In this document: piece after piece, positions 13,001 to 25,000 of the stretch
Numbering within the stretch: the first letter of the stretch is position 1
Layout: every line of letters begins with the position of its first letter
NCBI GenBank assembly: GCA_903813345.2
Contig: CAIIXF020000002.1
Coordinates: 22,642,455-22,706,454, forward strand
Origin: Owenia fusiformis
Lineage: Eukaryota; Annelida; Polychaeta; Sabellida; Oweniidae
Reading direction: 5' to 3'
Length of the DNA: 64,000 bases
The notes under the pieces: model-generated
Seen by the model: only the letters and a program-made list of their open reading frames with translations
Databases searched by the model: none
Told to the model about the DNA's origin: nothing
Made by a program: the position numbers and the translations under genes

Positions 13001-16000
13001 CTTGTGATGGTGACATAATGAAATAAGATTTGTAAGGGAAAGATTGGCATGTTACTAGAAAGGTTTGCTTTCAACATTTTTCACTAACTATCCCTTCTGC
13101 TTAGTTTTTTTAAAATCTAGAAGTGTATTATTATTTGCTCGGTTCATAGACCCCTTGTTATGTAACTTACACTTTGAGCATAGAAGAGATCTTCTAGCAG
13201 ACTATCGTCATGTATGGGGTCCCCAAGGTCACTTGTGACGTCATCTCCTCCAGATATACTCTCTGGCAAACTATCCAAGTCTTCGTGAAGAGCAAACTCC
13301 TGGAAAATGAGAGTAAATATAAAGGTTATTCACTAGGGGGGATTGAATATGGATTTCATTTCTCGGGTCAGGAAATATGATATAGTCATTTATTCAATTT
13401 TTTTTTATTAAGAAATATTTATTGCTTCATAAAAATATCATAATATAAATCCCTTCAGTCGCCCGAAGGCATTATAGAAGGGTACATTAATAGCACAAAA
13501 TACAAAATTATGATTAGGTCAAGGGGTTCACTCTGCACTTGTGGTTGGCCATGGGGTGGAAATATAAAATAAAGTATAGTATATATAGTATGTAGGGAGG
13601 GGAAAACGTTATAGGTTCATTTCAATGAATTCAGCGATTGAGGTTTGGAGATGTGAATTTAGATCAAGGGAAATATTGTCCGAGCCATGTTTCATTAAGT
13701 AAAGGAGATCATTCTGAGTTAAATGATTATCTGATAGTCCAGTTATATTAATAATATCAGTTTTTAATTTTGTTATCTTTTCTTTAATAAGGGGACACTG
13801 AAAGAAGAAGTGTTTTTCCGTCTGGGGGGCTCCACATTTACAGTTTGGATTCTCAACATAAGTGAAGTTGTGAGCATAAAGTTGGGCTTTGAAAAGAAGA
13901 TCAGCTCTAAATTGGTTAATCAAAATTTCATGAGATCTTTTTAGATTGAGTTTGGAGGTGCTAATAAAACTTTCTTGGTTTTTAAACAAAATCTTTTGGT
14001 GTTTTTTAAAGGATTGGAGAGTATTCAAATTACGTAATCGTTTTGGTAGTCGTGACCAGTTTGATATTGCTGATGGAACTGATGAATTCAAGAACCTCTT
14101 TGAGCATATAAAAATAAATAAAATAAAAAAAAAAAATTTATTCAATGATGATCACCAATGTATTCTTGAAATCAAGTTCGTCAAGATCGGATATATTCTC
14201 TGGTAAATTATCTATGTTTCCATACAGTGCAAACTCTAAGACAATGACAGTACATATAGAAGAAATTTACGAGGAGAGGCTGAATTTTATTCCTCAGAAT
14301 CAAAATATGTCCTTTATCAAATGTTGATTATGAATGGATCAATGAAATCGGGTTAGCCAGGAATGGATACACCCTTGAAATATTCACACATTTACTAACT
14401 TACTGTGAAATCATGAGCTGGTATATTGTCTCCAATGACAAGGTCAATAGTTCGACTGTCCAGGTCAGCTGATGCTACATCAGGCATATGTCCTTTGTCT
14501 CCTAGGATCTCCTTGAACAAGTTTCCAGCTGATCCCCTGTAAAATATTCATGTGTTAAATGATGGTGTTTCAAGCAATCTTATTGGCTCATGTAACACAA
14601 ATCTATCCTCTATTTTCATAAAAGTACAGGACTGTCAGGGTGGTTCAAAATAGGAATCAGAACTTGAATATATGAAAAACAAGATATCCCAAAAAAATTT
14701 GATATCACTTTTATATTATCTTGGTTTCAAGATCAAAACATTAAATATAAAAAACCAACCTTTGTCCTGTTTTTGCATTTGTTGAACAGACCTCTGTTGT
14801 CATGGTTTGTTGCCTAGAAACAGGCTCCCCAACCTCTAATTCAGAATTAATAGCTGATTTTAACATTTTTGATCTTAATTCAGTCCCTCGATTCAAAAGT
14901 GTCGCAATCAGATCTTGTTGGTTGTTACTTGCTGTTGTTGTGTCCTTTTTGTCATCTAAATAAAAACATAAACTTATGCATCAATGATTTTGTAAAGAAA
15001 ATTGCTACAAGATTCATGAAATGTAAATGCAATACAATACAAGTACTTTATGACATTATAAAAAACTTCACAATATCTCCAAAGTGCGCTACATACAAAT
15101 TTTTAATATAAGTAACTGTTTAATTAGGCCGTAAAAAAGGTTTGAAGTTGTGCTTTATAACATGAACATAACAAGAGCATTTCTGAATTTTTCAATCATA
15201 TCAGTAAATTCACAATCTTTTCTAGATATGTTTTATTTTTACAATACCAACCTCTGAATTTAGTTTGCATGCTTTTGTCCACATCAGACATTGAATCTGT
15301 AGCGTTAGTTGTAACAGTGCGTGTGGTTATATCAAGACCTGGCTGTGTATTAGTATGACTGACAAGATGACGTGTCTTTTCTGGTGTAGAGAGACAATCA
15401 CTCAGCAACATGGACATTGGCCGTGATATGTCTGGAAGTTAAAATTCAGTAAATCAAAATTTCAATGAAAGTACAGTAAAACCTGTGTAAGTGGAACACC
15501 TTTGGAACCTCTAAAAAGTGTTCCACTTGTGAGGTGTTCAACTTATAGAGGTTCATTTAACATTAAGTTAGTTGGTCTTGGGACTCTGAAGTGTTCCACT
15601 TACAGAGGTGTTCCACTTCTAGGTGTTACACTTCACAGGTTTCACTGTATTAATATTATTGCATTCTGTGTTGTACCTAAAATACTGTAAAATTAATGTT
15701 AAAATGGTGGCCATTTTGAAACCAGCAGCCAATTTGAAAATTGGCTTTCAAGCAAAACATAGGGACAATTCCACAAACAAATGCTCTAATGTAATCCAAT
15801 GGGAAAATATTGAAATCTTTGGATTGATTATGAAAATACGAGGATTTTCGGTGCATAACCCCATATACCACGGGATAGCTCCATATGTCCCCTTTCAAAT
15901 CATAGATCACCCATTGAGAAAAAAAGATATGACCGTTCTTTCCGCCATCTATCCGACTTTTAAACAATTTTCAAAAGATTTCAAACTCAAGACCACCGTC

Positions 16001-19000
16001 ACAAAAAGTCAAATATTTGAAGTGAACCGAATCATTTCGTCATACTTTTTGTAAAATTATATACACACAGGATAAACAAAATAAAATATAAAATCAATAC
16101 ATTTTCACTAGTGATTGCACTGATAAATATGGATTTCAATCAACCATCATCCCGATTTTAAATTTAGATTTTTTGTCTTCTACCTTTTCACTAGCGCCCT
16201 CTGTGGAGTTATCCCATAGGGCATATATGTATATAATATAATATGTATGTAATTTGATATTTTCCTCTGCTTACATCTACTGTACTGGCTACTGTGATCA
16301 GTTTGTTATCACGTTCACTATAGCAGTTAAAGCAGATGTCAGCAATTCAACATTATTAACATTTGGATCCTGTAGATCAGTTTGTTATCACGTTCACTAA
16401 AGCAGCTAAAGCAGATGTCAGCAATTCAACATTATTAACATTTGGATCCTGTAGATCAGTTTGTTATCACGTTCACAATAGCAGTTAAAGCAGATGTCAG
16501 CAATTCAACATTATTAACATTTGGATCCTGTAGATCAGTTTGTTATCACGTTCACTATAGCAGTTAAAGCAGATGTCAGCAATTCAACATTATTAACATT
16601 TGGATCCTGTAGATCAGTTTGTTATCACGTTCACAATAGCAGTTAAAGCAGATGTCAGCAATTCAACATTATTAACATTTGGATCCTGTAGATCAGTTTG
16701 TTATCACGTTCACAATAGCAGTTAAAGCAGATGTCAGCAATTCAACATTATTAACATTTGGATCCTGTAGATCAGTTTGTTATCACGTTCACAATAGCAG
16801 CTAAAGCAGATGTCAGCAATTCAACATTATTAACATTTGGATCCTGTAGATCAGTTTGTTATCACGTTCACAATAGCAGTTAAAGCAGATGTCAGCAATT
16901 CAACATTATTAACATTTGGATCCTGTAGATCAGTTTGTTATCACGTTCACTATAGCAGTTAAAGCAGATGTCAGCAATTCAACATTATTAACATTTGGAT
17001 CCTGTAGATCAGTTTGTTATCACGTTCACAATAGCAGTTAAAGCAGATGTCAGCAATTCAACATTATTAACATTTGGATCCTGTAGATCAGTTTGTTATC
17101 ACGTTCACTATAGCAGTTAAAGCAGATGTCAGCAATTCAACATTATTAACATTTGGATCCTGTAGATCAGTTTGTTATCACGTTCACAATAGCAGTTAAA
17201 GCAGATGTCAGCAATTCAACATTATTAACATTTGGATCCTGTAGATCAGTTTGTTATCACGTTCACTATAGCAGTTAAAGCAGATGTCAGCAATTCAACA
17301 TTATTAACATTTGGATCCTGTAGATCAGTTTGTTATCACGTTCACAATAGCAGTTAAAGCAGATGTCAGCAATTCAACATTATTAACATTTGGATCCTGT
17401 AGATCAGTTTGTTATCACGTTCACAATAGCAGTTAAAGCAGATGTCAGCAATTCAACATTATTAACATTTGGATCCTGTAGATCAGTTTGTTATCACGTT
17501 CACAATAGCAGCTAAAGCAGATGTCAGCAATTCAACATTATTAACATTTGGATCCATACGATTTTACGATTATTCAAAAATTGCCCTCCCCGGGATTTTT
17601 TGTGTGGAGGATTTTGTTATTTTTTCATGCAACATTTTAGTATTTTGTCACTTTTTACAACATTTATGATTTTGTAATTTTTTGTACAGTAATTTACGAT
17701 TTTGTAATTTTTTGTGCAACATTGTAGAATTTCCTTACTTTTTAAACTTCTGTTGAAAGCCCATGCTTTTTATTGTATTACTCATTGTGTAAATGATGCT
17801 ACTTCACAAGTACAGTATTTACAGGAGCCTGTGACTTTAAGATAGGTGCTATTGACTTTTAATCATATTACCATGTCATGAGGAAGAAAAAGAAGCCTGC
17901 ATACTTTGGTTGGGATGTTAAAGTCCGGGATTAAAGTGCTAGGCTTAGGAAATAAGCAATAGATTTTCAAACTAAATTAAATAGAATGTTCCTTCCGAAA
18001 CGGATTTGCTTATAGATGCCTAAGACTCTTATCTCAAGGAAAGAATTCACAAATGAAGAAAAAGTTTTGCTATTATAGGTGGAGGGGTTTGTGTAAAAAA
18101 CCGGGTGACCGGGTAGCCGGGTGGTCGGGTAAGGTAGGGTTACCAACTTTCAAAGTTGCCCATTTGTAAGAGACTGAATTTCGGAAGTCCTAGGTAGTTA
18201 TTTACACAGTTTACACATACGATGACGTTAGTTGCTTGATTTATTGTCTGAGTGATTGACAGGATATCGATGATTGTTTTCTATGATTGCGATTTCTACT
18301 AGATATTAAAAAAATCTGGAAGATTTACGTACGCGTAAATTAAAACGTCATTTGCCTTTTTTATCTGTTAATTAGTGTACGATGTGCAATACAATTTTAG
18401 TTGCTTGATTTATTGCCTCACTGATTGACATTATATTAATTTAGTTGTCATTTTGCTGGTTGATTTATTGGTAAATAAATTTTGTTGCTTGTTTGGTTGT
18501 TTGCTTGATTGGTTGTGTCACTGGTACATTGATTGGGATGTCAGTTGGGCGTTTTGAGGCATAAAATGAAAAAATCAAATTCCTAACCCTGGTAGGAAGG
18601 TAGGGTACCCGGTCGCCCATCTACCTGGTTACCCATTTTTTACACACACCCGTCAATCTCTCAGTAAATACTTTTGCTGCATAATACCAGAATGTTTAAA
18701 CTGGTTTACAGGAGGAACTTTTCTCTGATTGGTTGATTTTGCTGCTTTCTGATTAGATGAAAATATACTGCAACCCGATTGGTTAAAATAATGAATGAAA
18801 ATATACTGTACCCCGATTGGATCAGATAATACAAAACATACTATCCCTGATTGGTTGTTATAATTCTGCAACTCAAAACCTAATTGGTTGAAACATACTG
18901 TACTCTGATTGGTTAAGTGAAAACCTGATTGGTTAAAATAATCAAAACCTGATTGGTTGAAATATTCAACCTTACCACGTGACCAATGCTTTCACTTCCG

Positions 19001-22000
19001 GTGACTATCTTACCACGTGACCTATGATGTTACTTCCGGTGGAAGTCGAACATGTGACCTATGACATCACTTCCGGTGGAAGTCGAACAAGTGACCTATG
19101 ACGCTACTTCCAGTGGAAGTGGAAGTGAAACAGTGCCAGAAGGGGGGGGGGGTCTAAATGGACGCCATATACTACTCCTACGTGCTCCCTTGAACACCTG
19201 CCAATTTGAATGTTTTTGGCTGGTCCCATGGGTGTTCGGATTAGACAGGTTTCACTGTATATATATTAAATGCTATGAAAAGTCTCATTTGATTTTGGAC
19301 TGGACATAGGAAGGATGGCAAAAATCTTCTCTGAGAGTCACCTCAGATGTATTACAATAACATCATTTATTGTAGCATGTATGGCTAAATTCTGGATTGG
19401 AAGTGTGTTTATTTTCAATGTATATTCACTGGCATTGAAACACACCTTCAACTACACACAGGGTGACGTTGATATGATGGCTGCCCTGCAACACTTTGGA
19501 TTTCATTTTGCATTCCCAGCTGGGATAGTCCAGGATATGTTCGGACCTACGATTACATCATCCATTGGATTAATCCTAACATCTACAGGATACTTATTGT
19601 TATGGAGCTCAACAAAGAGTATCGAGTTTTACACTTCCAAACCAGGATTGTTAAAGTTATATTTCTTCATGATTGGACTTGGAGTGTCCTTCACATACAT
19701 GGCAGCTTTGACGACCACTATAAGTAACTTCACCAGCAAACACCGTGTTCAGGCTTTAGCTATTCTGGAATCATTCATGGGAGTAGGTGCCTTTGCATTC
19801 TCCCTCTTATATGCTGTTGTTTTTACAAATGGCCACATATATGATGAACAGAACCAAAATTGGTCAGACTTTATAATGATGCTAACAATTGGTTCAAGTC
19901 TCGCAAACTGTTGCTGTGTTGCCTTTTTACGAATTGTCCCTCAGTCAGATGACAGTGATGGAGATAAAGAAATTGAAACCGCAGATGAGAATGATCTAAA
20001 GGATAACTTTAATGAAACTAGAGATGACTCGGAATCTACAGAACTTTTTCATCATGAAGATGCTGAAAGGAGCAATAAGCCCCCGATATACAGTGTGTCC
20101 CAAAAAAAAGGAAACCGGCAATAGATTGCTTATTTCTCAAATATGAATAATAATAGGAAAATTTCACAGCTACCATCTGATAGGTTATGATGTCCTTTTT
20201 CTTATGATACAAAAGGTGTTTATTTTTCTTCACGGATGACTGAGTTTTAAGAGATTTAAGTGACCATGTCAGAAATTGGTTTGTGCCACTTTTTCTGTCA
20301 TGAATGGCTGAACAATGAGGGATTAAAATGGCTATGCAAGACATTGTCCTATTCGAAATACACATTTCTGAACAAGCATTCAACATAGCAAGTTCATGCA
20401 GCTGACCCAAGATCAAAGAGTATTTGTAATGCTCCTCCTCATTGTCAGATTATCGTTCGGGACAGATTAAGGGCGCTGTTCAACAGAAGAGTGATTGCTT
20501 TGAACCACGAGATTGAGTTCATCGAGATCCCCAGACCTGACACCCTGCGACTTCTCCCTTTTTGGGTTATCTCAAGGGTAAAGTCTTCACAACACCACCA
20601 AGAGACGTTGATGATCTAAGGGCCAGGATTGTCGCAGCAGTGGAGGATTTAAGGGGACAGAGAGACATCATCGGGGATGCCGTACGTGCGATGAGATCAA
20701 GGGCAGACATTTGCATTGAAAGGAATGGGGGTCATGTTGAAGGACACTGGGGTTAAAACAACTTTGAATGGACATTGGGATTTAAAAGGGGTGTTAAATA
20801 TGATATGTGTAATTTTAATTGGAATAAATGAGTAAAAGAGTGATATCCTGATGTTTGTTGTTACTTATCACTTTGTTATGATGCTGAAATTGACTTGGCT
20901 GAAAGTGGTACAAACTCATTTCTGACATGGTCACTTAAATCCCTTATTACTCAGTCATCCGTGAAGGAAAATAGACAACTTTGGTATCATAAGAAAGAGG
21001 ACATCATAATCTATCAGATGGTAGCTGTGAAATTTTCCTATTATTATTCATATTTGAGAAATAAGCAATCTATTGCCGGTTTCCTTTTTTTTGGGACACA
21101 CTGTATAAACTGATCAAAGAAAGCTGGCTGGATTTCAAAAGGACTTTTATAACTAAAAACTTCCAAATAATGCTCTGGTTATCGAGTATTATCCCACAAG
21201 TAGGTTTTGTATATTTAATAAACATCACAGTAATCTTGAAATCTGCCGGACTTCAGTCATATAGTGGTATATTTACAATTCTGTGCCCAATCACAGAAAT
21301 GTTAGCACGTGCTATACTAGCTGTGATTTCTCAATTGCTAAAGGGGAAGTTAAAGAAACCTATTCTTTTTCTTATTACCAACATGGGTTTTGTTGTAGGG
21401 CAAGGATTACTGATTAGTCTAGGCACTAACTTAACAGCATTACACATAACGAATATTGTCATGTCCATGGCTCGTTCATGCTCGTTTGTGCTTATTGTGG
21501 CAATATTAAGTGATATGTTTAGCAAAAAGAAATTTGGCCGTATTTGGGGATTCATTTTATTTGTTTCCACAATATTTAGTTTTTTATACCCAGCTATATT
21601 TGGAATAGTCTATGATGCACATACAAAAATTGGCAACGTAGATTGTTCTGGACTAGCCTGCACTCAACTTACATTTATATTCACCAGTGTGTTCACCTTT
21701 GGTGCTATTATATTGAATATTGTACTTATTATAGACACAATTCGTAAGACCTGATTTACTTAGGACACCATTCAAGTAAAAACACAAATGTGTACAACAT
21801 GTCGCCACCAAGGCTTATCCTATAAACTGCAAATAAACTAATCACTTGAGAAAGGAAAATTTTAATGAAATAAAAGGTTTACTTTAATTTTTAATCTATT
21901 TTGAGGGTTTTTGTTTTAATTTTTTGAATACTTTTGGTCAACCAACCAAATTTTCCTTTGTATAACTATAATATTGAGAGGGCAAAGAAAATGTTGCATA

Positions 22001-25000
22001 TACTTTTTTGTTCCAACAAGGTTGAGAAATATATTTCAATTCATGCTCAAGAATTGGTAGAAAGGAACAAAAAAACTGCATTGAAAATCAAAAAATGTTA
22101 ACAAAAACAGTTATAAAAATATATTTAAATAGTTTTTGCATTAGATTGTTGTTAATCAGTGAGCATTACATAAAGGACAGTGTTTTTTTACAGAATGTTT
22201 TTAATAATTGGAGAAAACCAATGTTGAATTGTCTAACCAGGTTAAAAGATAGAATATGTTAGTTCTAGATATCATATTTGGTGGATTTACAGATTTGCAT
22301 CTTGTATATATTTTGACAGTATCACAGTTCTAAATAGTATGTAAAAGTGCTTTAAAGTGACAGAATCAATATCATATGGCCTTCATCCACAGACAAGCTA
22401 CTTATGTGTAATTGAAAATTAACAGTGGGATAATATTTCTGTACAATGTACATGTATATGGACTTGTTTTTTATTTGAAATTTTACATTATAATCTGTAT
22501 ACTTTATTTCAGCAGTTCTTAATTTGTCATTCCATTTGGATTATGTAATATGGAAATCAGACAACAGCAAAAGCAAAACTAGGTTGTAGCAAAGTCCATC
22601 AAACATCTGGTCATAAAGCAGTCAATTTGTAAGTGTCCAAGTACATGTATTGTAAAAAACTATGAAAAAATCGCTTATATTTCAACACAAGCCTTACATT
22701 ATTTTTAATTGTTTTTCTTACTTCTCTAATCGCTACATTACTTTCTCAATGTTACCCTGTTTTTGAATGATGGCTTTAACATCTTTATATACGAGGGTTT
22801 ATCATAAAGTTCTCATAATATATCTCAATTTTTTCTATTTTTCAATATATTCTAATGAAATTTTCATAGAATCTGCAGTATAGAATACTTTATTAATCTA
22901 TCAACAAATATTTGGTATAACAGAAATATTAGATAAGTAATAGTTGCCATAGTAACCGGAAATCAAGGCACCCTGGGCATTTTTTTAACAAGAAGTTTAC
23001 CTAGGTCCTGACTGGGCTGTTCTCTAACTGGTGGTTCATTGGTCAACTTCCTTGAGAACAGCTGATCATCCACTCCCCTTGGTGTACTTCTGGAAGAGTC
23101 TTCTGTTGGAGTACTTCTGGATGATCCCAGTCCTCTTGATGTAATTGATCCCTCTGTGCCCCTTTCTTGAGACAATCTGTAGGTCTGAAAAAATAAATTT
23201 GGATCATTTTCCAGCATTCATCATTTGGTAAATTATTTGTACACTGGATGCCATTCTTGCTTGGTATTTGAACTTATGTGCAACAGCTCATTCTAATTTG
23301 CACCAACTTTTTTTGTTCAAATGGTTATGGTTCAAACTAATTCTGACTCACTAAAGACGCACTCATTGTGTAAACTTGGATGGAAATGTGACCAAACTTC
23401 AAAAAAACTGATTTCATTATCTGAAATAGTCTAGTGTGTAAATATATGCTGTGGTCGCTTTTGCTCTGATCTACAACAAAGGCGCCTGGCCATTGAGTCT
23501 TTTGTTCAAAACTGAATGCAATTTTGAACACAAAATGCTCCTCCGCCGGGTGCAGGTACTGAAAATCAGAGCAAATGTGACCACTGCAATATTGAAAATG
23601 ATTTATATCACAGCTACATTTCAAATAATTATTTTGATCTAATAATGGTCAAGAAGTGTACATAAATGATTGTGTGTAAAAATAATATTATCCACCTTCA
23701 TTGGGGCATCAGTTGATGAACTTGGTCCTGACTTGGGTCCCCATGTCCTACTTGAAGTGGACCCTAAATCCTGATGGGACCTCAAACTCTGGAGGGACCT
23801 TGAGTCTGGGTTATCAGAATCACTCTGTGTCAGGCCTATACTCATATCAGTGGTAGGTATAGACCCCGAGCTGTCATAAGAACCTGGAAAACATTCAAAA
23901 TCTTAAATAATGTGTGTACATAGGTATTATGATGAGATCAGATTTGTCAACAAACAATTGAAATAAGAGTTGTTCACAATCAAGTCCAAAACAGAGAACA
24001 TCTTCCTACAGTATTTATTCATTACCCGTTTTTTGATGCTATAAGACAATCTTCCTCTAAAAAATTTCAGGTGGAAATATTAAAAATTATCAGTTTGGAG
24101 ACAATATGTGGGAATTTATGGATAAACCTATGTTTTATGGATTTAATCAAACTTGGTAAAGCAATGCTACTTTGGTTTGAAAGTAAAAATTCTATACTCA
24201 CTCATTACTGACTCTAATCCAACTGAAACTTGTAACTCTGCAAGTTTTTCACCAGATGGGGCAAACACGGGATATGCACTACAACACAGACACGTAGAGA
24301 GAATAAATATTGTGCAATATTTGTAGACCTTAAAACAAAAGCACCCCTTTCCTATTCGATGCTGATAGTTGATGCTCAATGCAATGTTTCATAGGATGTG
24401 TTTGTGCTATTGATTTTCTAAAGTATTCTATTAAACTCTTCTGGATTATCAAAATGCTAATATGTAATGAAATTTTTTTTTAATGATATATTCATCATCT
24501 CAATTTTAGAGCTTAAAACAAGGAAAGGCATTAGGGGGAAATGTATAACCTCTAGCTGGATTTGTTAACAACATGAAAAGTTCATTGTTAGTAGACTCAC
24601 CCACTAATGGTCCTTGTAGGGGACAACAAGGATATTTCATCAACATGTGCTCTACCAACGGGTGATTTGGCCCCATCTAGGACTTCTAACAACAATGAAC
24701 CCATGTCTACAAAAAAGGTTTGAAAAAATCATAGCAAAACCTGCAAAAATTAATATACGCAACTTTCAGTACCTTAAAAAGTGAATGTTGGTCAGAAAAA
24801 ATGGTGACTTCTATATAATAAAAATGTTGTACATGGATCAGGAATCTATGGAGATATAACTGTAAAATTTTCCCCAGACTTTAACAAATTCTGTGAAACT
24901 TTCATCTATCTAAAAAACCTATGGACATTTCCACTACCTGTAAGATAAGTTGCAAACTGCTTAGGACCAGACCTGACAGCATATCTAGCAGTGGTCACAC

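Noticed and set aside
15623-16054. 143-codon open frame on the plus strand
   Set aside because: Begins in a MITE, no recognisable domain, no splice-consistent role.
16296-17555. CRISPR-like appearance (regular repeats)
   Set aside because: Repeats are contiguous with no unique spacers, in a eukaryotic intron; a satellite.
19061-19309. 82-codon open frame upstream of the transporter
   Set aside because: Lies in the E-box/CRE/ETS array and a MITE end; no family features.
20562-20756. Active transposase
   Set aside because: Only the C-terminal part remains, with a frameshift from the preceding catalytic segment.
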